From assembly GCA_047967505.1 (NCBI GenBank), contig CM106540.1: a stretch of DNA of 64,000 nt; one strand, given 5' to 3'. The notes beneath the pieces were generated by a model. That model searched no databases. It was given only the letters and a program-made list of their open reading frames with translations, and was not told where the DNA came from. Shown one piece after another: positions 45,207 to 58,753 of this stretch; the stretch's first letter is position 1, and each line of letters opens with the position of its first letter. The translations under genes were made by a program, and so were the position numbers. Source of the stretch: Dipteris shenzhenensis. Its lineage: Eukaryota > Polypodiophyta > Polypodiopsida > Gleicheniales.

Positions 45207-45910
45207 TTGGCTACAATAGATAATTGTAAAACAACACATCTGATGTTGCCAGATGTGGATGCCCAAATGATACAACTAGAAGCACCAATCTGGGACGATG
45301 AATCAGAAGTAGTGGAAATGCTAGTCTTCATGAAAGGCATTGAATGGGATAGTGACCCTGAAGAGTCCATAATAGAAGGCTACGGTGTTGACATAGAGTG
45401 GGATTTGGAAACAAAAGCTGATAATGCATCCTTGGAAGGCCAAGTATTTGACAATTATTATGACTTGGCAATCCTATAGGCACTCATGGCCATTGAATTC
45501 CCCAAGATCGACCCTCCATCACAATCCAAAAGCAACCGGTCCAAGAAAAAGAAGGAGGGTGTACAACGCCAAAAGGCCAAGATAGAGCACTTCAATGAAT
45601 TCAAAAGAATGCAGACCAAAGTGGTAGAATTGTACTTAATTAAGCCCACAAAAGCACCTGAGTCCCCAAATTTTAAGTGGGATCCTAAGGGATTGAAGGT
45701 GTTTGTACGGCCGAAGAACCACTCCTTGGGAGTGAGACTCCTATTGAAAATCCATCACTGGTCTCACAAAGCAAAAAGCTTAGAAAGTTCAATCCCAATG
45801 TGAGAATGAAGAGTGAAATGGTGAGTAGTAACAAAAAAGAAGAACAAGGGAACACAGGTGAATTCCAGACCAAATATATTCTAGTGGAAGTAGCAGCCAA
45901 GCAAGCATCT
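45207..45910 (+). pseudogene. Gypsy region upstream of reverse transcriptase (probable Gag/protease linker)
   Basis: Two successive frames are present. One is acidic (45207-45476, WDDESEVVEMLVFMKGIEWD). The other is Lys-rich with a KSNRSKKKKEGVQRQKAKIE stretch (45486-45800). They precede the polymerase in the same orientation, but no protease motif (DTGA/DSGA) is visible. Assignment is by position. Confidence 0.4.
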
Positions 45911-45967
45911 CAAAATTCCATGAAGGCCTAAGGGAAGTTCCCGATTACTTCAAAAACTACAGCAACA

Positions 45968-48900
45968 ATGGCAATGCCTAGGCCAGTTAGGGAATCAGAG
46001 CTCAAAGAAATAGAGAATATTGAGGATACCCTAGTTTATGAAGGACCAACCAAGACAAGGAAACTAAATCTTGCCTTGAACGGTGAAGAAGAAAAGCCTG
46101 TGTACATCAATGAACAACTCCCTCTAGAAGAAGAAAATGAATTGAAAGCATTGCTAATGGAATATAGAGATTGCATGGCTTGGTCCTACAAATAAATGAA
46201 AGGGATTTCCCTAGAAGTTGCAGTACATACCATACCAATAAGGGAACGATCCAAACCAAAGGTATGTGGACCTTACAGGCTGAATGCCAAGTATGGCACC
46301 CATGTCTATGAAGAACTAGAAAAATTGATGGAGGCTGGTTTCATTTATGAGATCAAGCATACGGATTGGGTGTCACCAATTGTGATTGTTCCTAAGAAAA
46401 ACAAGAATCTCAGAATATGTGTGAATCTCAAGAACGTCAATGCAACAACAATCAGAGATCATTATCCCCTACCATTGACTGAAACAGTTTTAGAAAGGGT
46501 AGTAGGATTTGAAGTGTATCGCTTCTTGGATGGGTTCAGCGGGTACAACCAAGTACACATTGCACCTCAAGATCAAGAAAAGACATCGTTTGCCATAGAA
46601 TGGGTCATTTTTGCATACAGAGTCATGCCATTTGGCTTATGCAATGCCCCATCTACTTTTCAAAGGGTAATCTACACCGCCTTCAAGGAATTTCTCAGCA
46701 AGTTCCTACATTAAGTCTTCCTCGATGACTTGTGTGTACACTAAGGAAAAATGGATCACTTGAAATGCCTTGAAGAAGTGCTTAAAAAATGCAGGGAGTG
46801 AGAGTGCTCTCAACGGAAGCAAGAATGGAGGAAGGAGAGAGAGAGACAGAGAGCCACACAAGTTTTGGTGGGTGCAGAACCACCCTAATCTTCTTTTTCA
46901 TTCATTTATATGTGTGTTTGAGTATTGTACATAACTGGGGCTAAGGCACAGTGACCTTTAACCCCCACAGGGAGTATGGAATTTCTTTGAATCCTCTAAA
47001 ATGCCAATTCTTAGTCACACACGGAGTAGTCTTGGGACACATAGTCTCTCGACATGGGATTGCAACTGACATGGACAAAATAAAGATCATCATGGAACTC
47101 ACCCCCCACTAAATGCCAAGGATATTATAGAAGATTCATACTGAGGTATGCCATGATTGCAAGGCCCCTATACAAGCTCCTAGTCAACTTCATCACAGAC
47201 GAATGCGAACAAGCATTCGAAACCCTCAAGTGGAGATTGATCACATCCCCTGTTCTAATGGCACCAAAGTGGGACATAGACTTTCATGTACATACTAATG
47301 GTTCTAATTATGTAGTAGGAAGTGTGTTATGTCAACCTAGCAAACACAACAAAGACTACCTGGTATACTTTGCAAGCAGACAGCTAAATGATGTGGAGGT
47401 GAATTACACCACAACAGAAAGAGAAGCCTTGGCAATGATCTACAATGTGAAGAAATTTTGACACTATCTATTGGCTAATGACTTTATCTTCTACACAGAT
47501 CATCAAGCCTTATTATATCTTGTGAATCAGCCATGTACCACATGCCGGATCACTCGATTGCTTCTACTGCTACAAGAATTCCATTTCAAATTTGTGGTGA
47601 GAAAAGGAGCTCAACATTTCATTGCTGATCACATGTCATGATTGAGGACAGAAGAAGAGCCAGAAGGAATAGAAGATGACCTACCAGATGCCACATTATT
47701 TCAAATAGACGCTGTGCCTGATTGGTGTGCAAACATCATTGGGTACTTAATGGCAGGAAGACCACCTCCTGAAATGAAAGCAATGGATGCTAGGAAACTA
47801 GTTCTAAAAGCTACACCCTATCAACTCATTGCAAGACAACTATACAAGATGGGCAAGGACCAGGTTTTAAAGAGATGTGTGATGCCACATGAGATCATGC
47901 CAATCCTCAGTGAAGCACATGAAGGCATTGCAAGTGGACATTTCCAAGGCAAGAAAAGTCCTTGTAGGATACTGGTGGCCAACACTTTGGTCCGATGCCT
48001 ATGAATATGTCAAAAGCTATGATGTATGCCAACGAAGTTCTAAACCACAACACAAAGACTTCAATCCCCTAACAACAGTTGTTGCACAAAGACCCTTTGA
48101 AAAATGGGGGATTGATTTTGTGGGTCCCATCCATCCAGTAGCAAAAGGAACATAGGCATGCTACATCATTGTGTCCACAGATTACTTTACTAAGTAGGCT
48201 GAAGCTAAAGCTGTCAGAAAGGCAGATGCCAAAAGCACAGCAAGGTTCTTGTATGAAAATGTGATCACCTGATTTGGATGTCCCATTGAAATTGTGTCAC
48301 ATAGAGGCACACATTTTATCAATGAGGTCAACCATGAACTCTTGTCTAGCTTTATGGTGATCCATGGAAAGAGCACACCTTACTACCCCCAAGGGAATGG
48401 ACAAGCTGAATCCACCAACAAAATTCTATGTATTGTCCTCACCAAGGTAGTAGAACCAAAGCGTTCTGATTGGGCAAAGAAACTAAGTGCATCCTTATGG
48501 TAATATAGAACCACACTCAAGGTCAGTACAAGAAATACACATTTTCAATTGGTGTATGGCCTTGAAGCTATGGTCCCACTTGAATTTGTAATACCTAGTC
48601 TACGCATAGCAGTACAAGAATGTATGGGAGATCATGCATCGCTGAAATAAAGACTCTACCAATTAGAGAACCATACAGAGAATAGATTAGTTGCCTACCA
48701 TGCCATGACAACAAAAAAACGAAAACGGAAGGCATGGTTTGATAGAAACCTCAAAGACAAAGACATCAAGGAAGGTGACTTGGTTCTGCTGTACAATACC
48801 AAAGTCCATAAGGGCAAGCTCAAATTTCTAGGTCAAGGACCATATCGAGTCAACAAAATGAATCCCATCAGAGCTGTGCTGCTAGAAACACTGGATGGAG

Positions 48901-48990
48901 TCTAGTTCACAACAACAATAAATGGGAGCCGACTAAAGCACTACTACATCAACATGCAAGCCATCCCCAACAATAATGAAGATTTGGGGG
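45968..48990 (+). pseudogene. Ty3/gypsy pol (reverse transcriptase, RNase H, integrase)
   Basis: Reverse transcriptase motifs are GFIYEIKHTDWVSPIV, LDGFSGYNQVHIAPQDQEKT, MPFGLCNAPSTFQRV and FLDD near 46717. The frame is then split by a solo LTR at 46799-46969. RNase H shows LVYFASRQLNDVEVNYTTTE and FYTDHQALLYL. Integrase has HEGIASGHF and CQRSSKPQHK zinc-finger halves, WGIDFVGP, NGQAESTNK and a C-terminal GPYRVNKMNP with a GSRLKHYY end. The second acidic residue of the integrase triad is changed: SHRGTHF replaces the usual SDxGTHF. At least nine stops and several shifts are present. No chromodomain was seen. Confidence 0.88.
46799..46969 (-). mobile_element. Solo LTR of copia family D (171 bp, TSD GGGAG)
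   Basis: Near-identical to the LTRs of element D. Flanks GGGAG lie at 46794-46798 and 46970-46974. No internal sequence remains, so an element inserted into the gypsy pol and later recombined between its LTRs. The gypsy frame resumes after the duplication. Confidence 0.95.
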
Positions 48991-49550
48991 TCCCAAGTCT
49001 TCCATAGTTAGGACTAGATTGTTTCACGAGCACTCACTAGCATATGTATGCCTTCGCACATATAGGTAGTTTCAATCGATTTCAACTTAGGGCTCAGAGG
49101 TGATGACTGAGTCCTAGCTGCCCTATGATTCCCTTAGCAAATTAAGCATATAGGAGGAATGCCTACCTCACTAGTCATGCATAGCACACCCACACGTTTT
49201 GAGCACCACGAATAAATTGCACAAAATAAAAGCCCCAAGAGGTACTTGTTTCAAATACACACACACGGCATGCTCATCACAAAAGGAGTAAAATGCATTA
49301 GCCACTTACAAAAGAAACATCCACTCTTGGCACATGGCACTATATTGGCATTGACCTGGTTCATGTGTGCAATGCCAGGGGAAAGACAATCGAAAAAGAT
49401 GGGAAACAGGTCTACAACGCCATTGGCAAAGTGATACCATGCCAAATGGCCTAAGCCTTAACCTCAACAGCCCTCCTCAAATCACCAACCTGAAGAAGGA
49501 CACGATCTAGAATCACCAACCTAGAGGTCAACACCAAAACGGCCACGGCT
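48991..49550. other. Gypsy sequence after integrase, no gene recognised
   Basis: About 560 bp between the end of pol and the first downstream frame. Short broken frames only. It could hold a splice site for the downstream coding region, but none can be assigned. Confidence 0.35.
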
Positions 49551-51086
49551 AGTGGTTCTGGATAGTGATACTGATGAGCAAAGAAATGCAACATGCCAAG
49601 AAGAAATGCCACAAAACCAAGGGATACTAGAGGCAGGAGAAATTGAGCTAGAGCAATTGACTATGCAGGATGTAGGTGCAAAACACCTTGAGGACCAGAC
49701 CAACAAAGAGCTAGCAACAGATGGAACAATACAGCTTGTATGGCCATGAGTCTCAACGTTCACCATGTCACCCAATGCTTACAACTTCTTGCAGTCAAAG
49801 GGACATGTAGTCTTTTTGAGAAGCTAAAATCCTTCTCACCAACACCTGCTATGACAGAATACATTTGTCAATTCATAACATCATATAAAAGCAAAGAGTT
49901 GGAGAAAGATAAGTATGGAACAGTAACATATAAAGAAAAGACTTTACAGATCTACCTCAATAGATCCACTATGCAAGAGCTTTCTCATTTCCAAATGCAC
50001 AATAAGAATATCCAAAGAAACATTTGGATGCAAGATTCTCTCAAATTCAGGATTTATTCCCACCTAACACAAAGTCACAAAGCAGGGGAATACGCCATGA
50101 TATGATTTTGGACCCCATATGCAAAGAGGAAGCTAAGTTTTTGGCTAACATTTTCAATCATTCAAGAGTGAGAAAAAACTATATGTCAGTAAAAACTCTT
50201 ACACTCGTTGGTAGAGCAAAACTACAAGATTGGGCTCAACACATATCCTTGTTGCTAACCAATTATGTATCCACTACCCATAATGGCAAAAGCTATATTG
50301 CCGATCTATTGGCCATAATAATTGGGTTTGCAATAGAGGAAGAGGATGACTCTACACCCCTCCCAACACAAGATATAGAGGACTTTGAAACATTGATATT
50401 ATTGCCAGAATGGGAATTAGACCCTCCACCTACCCTCAATGAGGATAGCATGGAAGGGCAACAATCTAAACAGACTAAATCTAAACAGACTCCAGAGAAT
50501 GACAATGTGGAACTCTGCCAAAGAATACTGCAATTTAGTTCAGTCTTGCTCCCGCAATAGAAGGACTAGAGCATGGAAATGCAAGAGGATACCATTCCAC
50601 ATAATGACTTTGCAAGAGAGCCAAATAGCCTACATCTCTAGGAATCACAAGTCACCAATGTTGACAACTCCACAACTCTAGAGTCACAAACCCCAAATGT
50701 CTCTAGTGGCACCATACAACAGACTGCTATTCAAGACATAGATCAAAATTCCACATGGACACATGGGAATCAACTGTATGTCCAATACAAGCAAGGCCAT
50801 AGCACATTCCAGATCATACAACATCATAGCCAATAGTTACAACACTGGTCTCAATTATTTGCTACCATGGTGCCAGATGAGCAGGAAAGAGAAATGGAAA
50901 GACAAATGCTCCCATCACTCCAATCCAAGTTGCAAAGTTCCGAGACTCTGAAGTTATGAAGCTCAAGGAAAGCATGGCTAAACAAATGCAGCAACAACTC
51001 CTTGCACACAATGCTCTAGCTAAAAGTAGAAAGGATGCCCTACAAGCCACGGTTTCTCTCCAAGATAAACACCTACATCTATCTAA

Positions 51087-52870
51087 TGCCTTGAACCAAA
51101 AGGAAAAGGTCGAGTTATCCCTCTCCCATATACAAGCCACTTGTGATGATATCAAGAAGGAGTTGGTGCAATTAAATGAAAAATTACTACTTAAATAGGA
51201 TCAGCTCCATGCCCCATTAGACACAAACAATGGGTTGCAAAACAGCCTCAAAGAGGGTGAACATCAAATTCAAACACTAGAGAAGGAAGGCATGGCATCA
51301 AGGGAGATACTTGTGCACACCAAAGTAGAATTGGATGCTAAAAAACAAGAGATACTCCAACTCTGCATGCTTAATGATCAATTTCCAGGGCATCCAAAAG
51401 CAGCTCAACAATTCAATAGTCTAAAGCTTGCATACACCTCCACATTGGGTAAGTATAAAGATAAATGCATGGAGTGGAAAAATCAAAAAGTAATAATTTC
51501 CAAGTTGAAAATTCAACTACTGGGGCAAGCCGATGACGATGCGGAGGTTTCAACACAAGATTTTTGATACAAGGCATCACTATAAGAAAACAATACAAGT
51601 CTGTGCTCAATAGATAACAGGATCTCCCACGCAAGAGAGAAAAGTAGATAGTATGGAGAATCAAAACTTTGATTACTGTAGAACTGATACAATAGATGGT
51701 GCTGCCTCCCAGCCATGCGCTCTTGTGAAAGAAGCTTCGATGGGAAGCTGGAAACAGTAGAAGATGGAGGCTGGATGCTAAGGTATTAGGGTTGCTATAG
51801 CCAGTGATAAAATGAACTCATGGGCTTGCTCTTATGTAGCCACTAGTCACAGCCAGTTGGACCCAATTGGGTGACCGACCCAGTCCACCCCAAATGGTCG
51901 ACTGGGGGTCGATCTCGAAATAGGCCACCGACCACATGATAGAACCGTTCGGCCCAGAGCCATCCGGGATCATCTGGGGCTCCAAACATGCGTGTAACCT
52001 GAGAGTGGGCTGCCTCGAGAAATGCTCCATCTACCCTCAATGCAGCCAATCATGGGATGCCTTCCCGCACTTGCATGTAGCCTAGTTGGCAGTGTGCCAA
52101 CTCCGTCCAGCCATCAGGCCACACATGGCTCCCATTTGGTGTCCAAACTAGGACCTACTAGATAATCGAGCTACTCAAATGCCTTCTCCTCATATGGGGG
52201 GCTTACAAGTAGAGTTAGTTGGTTCCCGCGTAGTTATACGAGAGTGGAGCATTGATATCTAATAGTTGGTACTATCTGTTGTCCTGCATTCGATCTCGTC
52301 ACTCTCGTGTTACCTTGAACTAAAAGGAAGTTCATCACAATTGGCTGGATCCAATCTCGCCACTCTCGTGATGCCTTGAACCAAAAGGAAAAGGTCGAGT
52401 TATCCCTCTCCCATATGCAAGCCACTTGTGATGATATCAAGAAGGAGTTGGTGCAATTAAATGAAAAATTACTACTTAAAGAGGATCAGCTCCATGCCAC
52501 ATTAGACACAAACAATGAGTTGCAAAATAGCCTCAAAGAGGGTGAACGTCAAATTCAAACACTAGAGAAGGAAGGTATGACATCAAGGGAGATACTTGTG
52601 CACACCAAAGTAGAATTGGATGATCAAGAACAAGAGATACTCCAACTCCGTATGCTTAATGATCAATTTCCAGGGCATCCAAAAGCAGCTCAACAATTCA
52701 ATAGTCTAAAGCTTGCATACACCTCCACATTGGGTAAGCATAAAGATAAATGCATGGAGTGGGAAAATAAAAAAGTAATAATTTCCAAGTTGGAAATTCA
52801 ATTACTGGGGCAAGCTGATGATGATGCAGAGGGGTCAGCACAAGATCTTTTGATACAAGTCATCACTATA
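51087..52870 (+). repeat. Direct duplication of about 500 bp flanking a family A LTR
   Basis: The block starting ATGCCTTGAACCAAAAGG at 51087-51583 recurs at 52371-52870 with a few percent differences. It encodes the coiled-coil segment, so part of the protein is present twice. The family A LTR lies between the copies. Confidence 0.88.
51581..52264 (-). mobile_element. Family A LTR, second copy (684 bp)
   Basis: The reverse complement matches 47-876 along its length, minus the 112-bp duplication and other indels. The ends are slightly changed (TATTAG for TGTTAG, TATA for TACA). Flanks ATCAC and GTTGG do not match, and there is no internal retroelement sequence or primer site. It arrived by insertion followed by rearrangement, not as a clean solo LTR. 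Confidence 0.8.
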
Positions 52871-52910
52871 TTATACCAAGAGCTTGTTGCAGTTCTCCAA
52901 CAAGAGGATC

Positions 52911-53060
52911 ACCTTGAAGGAAGAATACGCATACTCTGGAAACACTTGCAAATCAAAATGTTACATGCAGTATCTGGTCTTGAAGGAAGAATACGCATAC
53001 TCTGGAAACACTTGCAAATCAAAATGTTACATGCAAATCAAAATGTTACATGCAGTATCT
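52911..53060 (+). repeat. 66-bp in-frame tandem repeat
   Basis: The unit CTTGAAGGAAGAATACGCAT... occurs twice at about 52913 and 52979, followed by a 20-bp partial repeat (GCAAATCAAAATGTTACAT). It encodes two copies of a segment beginning LEGRIRILWKHLQIKM in the gypsy downstream region. Confidence 0.85.
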
Positions 53061-54708
53061 GGACCAGACCAGTAAGCACAAAGAATCTCCGAGATCTATG
53101 CTAGCACATGGATGAAGACGAGAGGAATGTGTTATGTCTCTAAGTGCATGCAAATCTTATATGGTTAAAGGTTGATGCAATACTACTATATGAATGCTTA
53201 ATGGGAAGCCTCCCTCTTCGGGTAGTAGCCATACTCCTACCTTTACTACAACAATCACCAGCAACTTCCATGGGATACAACTCCCAGAAGAATAAAAAAT
53301 TAAAGCTGTCAATGCCTACCAAAAGTGACAGGGATCTGCTAGAGGAATATGCGGTCTACCTTCAATCTAATCTCCCCTATCTTGCCACTCTCTATTCTGA
53401 TGTACTCACATCCCTACCTAACTCCAGTACTATCCTCCATACCTTTCTAGAAATCCACGTTAATCCAGATTCCTTGCCATGCCTCTTTGCCCATGCCTCT
53501 CAACACTATTGCCTAATCCAAGAATCTAACTCCTATCATCCAGTTACACCTAACCTTTTTCCAAAACTTGATAATCCATCTAGGCTTGAGGATTATCAAG
53601 TTTCTAAGTCAATTTGTTCTGCTCTCCCTCCACTTTCCACCAACATCCCTACTTCTACCTTCTCAAATTCACTACTTGCTTCGTGACCTCAAGTTTTTCC
53701 CCTATAACCTCTTCCTCCCCCAAGACCACATGTTTCTCCAATCTCCCTTGAGTTTTCAATGGAAGACACCATTAATGATTCCATGAATGAGCTTCAAGAA
53801 TTGGATAATCCAATTCGCACACCCACAAGGGAGTGGCAACAAGATACAGATAGGATTCCCATGCCTAGTAATCCCATTGGTGATTTTTGGAGACAATACC
53901 CAAACATGCAGTCAAGAGGAGGATGGGACCTCTTGGGAATTTCAATGAGTATCCAGCAAGCACAAATCACTCCAAACATCAGCATGAAATTTGAGCCACA
54001 GCCTACTTAGCGTAGACCAAAGCTGCTCAATGAAAAGTACCTCCTTGAATACATGCAGGCTCCATCTTCCTTTTGCACACATCCCACATTTGATGCAGTG
54101 CCCCGTCGCTACTCGTTGGATGCCAATCATTATGATCCAGATAATGCAGATGCTCCTCGCAATTGGCCATTAATTAATAGAAACTCTAAAATCAAATGGA
54201 CAAGCCAGGAAACACTCATCAGAGCCTTGGACCAAGACATGCATCAATTATGGAAAGCAGTTATGACAAAACACTCAAGGAAAGTGCAAGATACAGTGAA
54301 GCCTTAACAGTCATCCTGGAGGTGTCCCTCACAATTGACAACCATTTGACCACAACCTTAGCTTCAATCCAAATCAACAGATGGATGCTCAAACAACGAG
54401 TCGCCTCTTTCAAAGGGCCATATCTCTTCAAGGGTGTTATGTTGAGAGTTCACGCTCAACATCATGTGATCATGTGTGCATAGCACCATCACGTGATCAT
54501 ATGTGCATAGCACTAACCTTATAGCGTGCTATAAAGGAAAGGGTTAGATCCCCTAACCCTAACCCTAAAAGGGTTTGTATATATTCTATTTTTTCAACTA
54601 AATCTAGTGTACAGTTAGTCATTTGTGGTGTGCTCTCTAGTTGTGCCCTCTCTCCTCATCTCCACTCTTCTCCTCTCCCCTCTTCATATTTTGTCATGGT
54701 ATCAGAGC

Positions 54709-56251
54709 TCCCTTGCCTTCCACTGAGGCATTGCGATTCTTGAGAGTGTGAGAGAGATTGTGAGATTGAGAGTTCTCTTGAGTGTTCTCCGTGAGAGTCC
54801 ACTTCCAGTGAGAGATCTTCATCCGTCCATTTGAGGGAAAATTTCTGTCATTCCTTAAGAGATTTCCGCTCATTTCTTGAGATTTCCTTGTGAGGATTTC
54901 AATTCATTTTGTGAGACATTCTTATTGTGAGAGAGAGAGATTTCATGAAGTAGGAGAGTGCCTGCAACAGCGGCTCGCTTGCTCAGCCACCTCTACAGTA
55001 GCCAAGCTTTTGCCAAAGCCTCTCCAAATAGCTCGCTACTCTGGCTCCCACTACAAGCTACTACAACGACTAGTAGGAGCCACCGAGCTCCAAGCGTGTT
55101 CCAACAAGTCGCAGCAAAGGCATAGCACATGCCATCAACGAGCTCCTTGACTCTCCAGCGACTGATCACCAATAGCCAGCGCCAGCGCTCGCCACACAGC
55201 CATCTGCAACTCCCTCTCCATGCACAATGACTGTACCAAATGGCCAACCTTCTATAGCGCATCGGCTCCATGCCCGACTGCCTAAACGGAGCTCTAAGGT
55301 CTCCACGCCTGAACTGCAGCTCCCGCTCTACACTCACTCCCGACCCGGCTCATTTACGGTGACGCAATGCATAGCATACTCTACGACTTGCCCAAATGAA
55401 CCCTGCATGTGCACACAGATGCCACCTCAACACAGGGCTTCACAGGCACACCTCTTGCTAGGCACAGTGCCACATCATCACTGCATGTGACTCACAGTGA
55501 CACAATCATTGAGCACCATTTGCACTCCTTTTGCCCCTCCACCTAGATCAAGTCGTAACTCTTGATTCAGGAAGAATTTGAGGGTGCTCCAAAAAGGAAA
55601 GTCGCTCGTTTTTTTGTGCTCTACACGCTCGTCACATCACATGCACATTTCAGTGCAAGTTACACTCACATTTGAGCCTCACCAATAAAACCACTTCCTT
55701 CATGCACATTTGCCTCTACATCGATGCATCTGACCCAGCACTTAAAAAGAACAAAAGAAAAGAAATTATTTGATGTTCTTTTATCAATCGATGGTTGGTT
55801 TAGATCTAGATCAGAGTAGACTAGATCGCCATAGAGGGGACGCTTTGAATTTCCCCAAGTTGCCAATCTAAGCTATGCCCAAATTCCCGACTAGTACCTA
55901 CTCGGAGTCAGTCCATACGCTCACATACGGTTTCACATCAGTTCAGTGAGCAGACTTCAGAGGCATTGCAGATTGATTCAGTGGGCAGATAGCATTTGAT
56001 TTCACACACACATGCCACCATTGTAAAGCCTATTCGGCTATCTCATGGCATCGTGCACATCATTTCAGCCTTGTAAAGCCTCTTGGCTATTCCCGGCATC
56101 ATTGCCACAAGCCTTGTAATAAAAATCATATTTTATATACTGTAGTTCTATCTTGACCGATGGTACATAGATTTCACTTGGCATATTCAGTGTATTTCCA
56201 ATTGATTCATACAGAGATCTTCATGACACTTTTGAGTACATTTCTTGCACC
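54709..56251 (+). mobile_element. Long untranslated leader of C2
   Basis: About 1.5 kb between primer site and gag. Parts match the C1 leader in reverse: 55500-55620 with about 60950-61070, and 55715-55900 with about 60645-60830. Short frames are not conserved between the copies. Such a long leader is unusual for a plant copia element. Confidence 0.7.
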
Positions 56252-58753
56252 ATGTCGACTAGCAACCTCAATCTGGAGGCATCTGCTAAGTTAGACAACT
56301 CCAATTACGGTACATGGAAATACCGAATGGAGACCATTCTTGTGCTTCAGGACAAATGGGAGTACGTCGATGGGTCTACACCTAGACCATTGGACAATCC
56401 AGCCACCAGTAGCTCTACTCCATCTATTGTCATAGCACCAGCAATGGAATCTACAATAGGATCTACATCTACACAAATAGTTTCCGCACCAGTAGCAGAT
56501 CCTACCATTGCCCGAGCTCAAGCAGAATGGGATAAGAAAGACAAGTATGCCTATCACCTGATCAAGCAGAATGTGCAAGATGTCATGCTAGGACAGCTCA
56601 ACACAGTCAAGACATCAAAAGAAGCATGGGATATGTTCGCAGCTCTCTATGAGTCCAAGAACACATCCAAGATTCTCACCCCAAGAAACCAGATTAACTA
56701 GAGTTCCCGCAACAATAGTGAAACCAGTCATGCTTATGTACTCCGCATTAAAGACTACAACAATCAACTTGCAGCAGCAGGAGAGACTATGAACCCCACA
56801 AAATTGGTTCAAGTAATCTTGAATGGACTAAGAGAGGGATACGAGAATCTAGTCCAGAGTATTGCCATCCAACGGCAAATTCCAACACTGGAAGAACTTC
56901 AGTCAGTCCTACTTGGTGATTAGGACCCAGGCCATTCAAGCACGTAAAGGTTATTCTAATGATTAGGCATTCACAGCTTCAGACAGAAGCAGAGGCAAAG
57001 GCAAAGGCAGAGGTAGATCATACCAAAAAAGTTATCATCATCAATAAAATCAAAGTCAGAATCAGCATCAGCATCATCCTTAGCAACATCAAAATCAGCA
57101 AAGAGGAAATCATTCCAACCGAGGAAGATTCCCAGGACGAGGAAATGCATCCACCAATGTGTCAAACATTCAGTGCAACTACTATCACAAGTTTGGACAC
57201 TATGAAAGAGATTGCCGCAAGAAGCAATACGACCAAGGCGATCAATCTAGCAGTAATCGAGGGAATTCCCGAGGTAGAGGAAATCATCGTGGTGGACATT
57301 CTAGTCACAGTCATTTTGTAAATGAACATGGAAATATGTTTCTTGCAAGCGAGAAATTGCATCAGACCGATACAATGTACCTAGACACTGATTTCAATCC
57401 CAAAGAGGGTTACAGCTATCAAGTCGACCAAGTGGAACAAGATCCTTGGTATATCGACAGCGGTGCATCATCTCACATGACAAATCATCAGGAATGGTTC
57501 ACAGAGATGAAACCATTAGAAGGACAGAAAAATGTCATCTACACAGCAGACAATACACTGAATCTAGTTCAAGGGACAGGTGTTATCCCTATGAACAATT
57601 TCACTGGTACAAAAGGATTAGTGAAAGATGTGCTCTATGTTCCGAAGCTCAACAAGAACCTGTTGTCAGTAGGTCAAATGATGGAACACAATTACAAAGT
57701 CATCTTCGACAGTGATGAATGCACTATCAGAGACAAATCCAAAAGATGTCAGCTAGTAGCAAAAGGTGTCAAGGAAGGATGCTTATACAGAATGCTAGCT
57801 ACAGTACTAGATAAGCAAGCCATGTCAGCTCAAATGCAACAGATGCCACTATCTGCAAAATGGCACAAGAGATATGGTCATGTCAACTTCAAGTACTTGT
57901 TAGATCTCAAGAATCAGAATATGGCAATTGGGATTCCAAAGCTACAGTTTCTTGGAAAAGTTTGTGAAGCATGCTGCTTCGGCAAACAAAAGCGAACCAA
58001 CTTTGTCAAAAGTACCTCTCGTGCATGAGGTATTCTTGATTTGATACATACAGATGTATAGGGTTATGCGCAGACCCACAGCATCAATGGTTCACTTTAC
58101 TACTTGACCTTCATCGACGACTACAGCAGATATTGTTGGGTCTACTTTCTGAAAGAGAAATCTGAAGTGTTTTCCAGATTTCAAGAATTCAAAGCCATGG
58201 TAGAAAACCAGACAGGCAGAAAGATCAAGGTCACGAGATCAAACAGAGGAGGTGAATACATGTCTTCAGCATTCATGAACTTTTACAAAAGTCACGGCAT
58301 ATGAAGACAATTCACATGTGCAGATACTCCTCAGCAGAATGCAAGAGCTGAAAGGAAGAATGGGACTTTAGCAGATAGTGCTAGAGCAATGCTTAGTGAA
58401 AAGCATCTTCCAAATTAGTATTGGGCAGAAACAATAGCTACAACAAACTACTTGCTTAATTGGCTTCCTACTGAACCGATACAGGGTACGACTCCTTATG
58501 AAGCATTCATTGGACAAAAGCCACACATTGGGCATCTCCGCATATTTGGTTGCATAGCATATGCTCACATACATGATGATCATCGTAGGAAATTGGATGC
58601 AAAGTCACGCAAATGCATCATGGTTGGCTACAGTGAAGAAAGCAAAGCATACAAATTGTATGATTTCATCGACCGCAAAGTCATTATCTCCAGAGATGTA
58701 ATCTTTGATGAGGAATCAGAATGGAAGAATGGAAAACCTCACCTACACAGGAG
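56252..58753 (+). pseudogene. C2 gag-pol fragment (Gag to integrase)
   Basis: Gag starts at 56252 (MSTSNLNLEASAKLDNSNYG) with a UBN2-type GTWKYRMETILVLQDKWEYV block. A stop at 56699 and shifts near 56920-57150 break it. A degenerate CCHC (CNYYHKFGHYERDC) lies near 57180, protease YIDSGASSHMT near 57450 and the integrase zinc finger KRYGHVNFKYL..CEACCFGKQ near 57870-57990. In the integrase core the second catalytic position reads RSNRGGEY, with N where D is expected. AERKNGT is present. The frame ends at 58753 where the partial 3' LTR begins. Confidence 0.87.

Larger units (their letters stand above)
49552..54430 (+). pseudogene. Gypsy extra coding region downstream of integrase, coiled-coil-rich
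   Basis: A series of same-strand frames is present: 49552-49746 (acidic), 49740-50560 (FLANIFNHSRVRKNYMSVK, LLTNYVSTTHNGKSYIADLL), a heptad-rich coiled coil at 50956-51567 and again at 52376-52860, then 53270-53686 (KSDRDLLEEYAVYLQSNLPY) and 53759-54307 (WPLINRNSKIKWTSQETLIR). Total unique length is about 4 kb. Position matches the env-like or extra ORF of some plant gypsy elements, but I see no signal peptide, no clear membrane anchor and no known domain. Stops and shifts are frequent. A 22-residue in-frame repeat lies at 52910-53040. The region continues after C2 at 58890. Confidence 0.5.
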
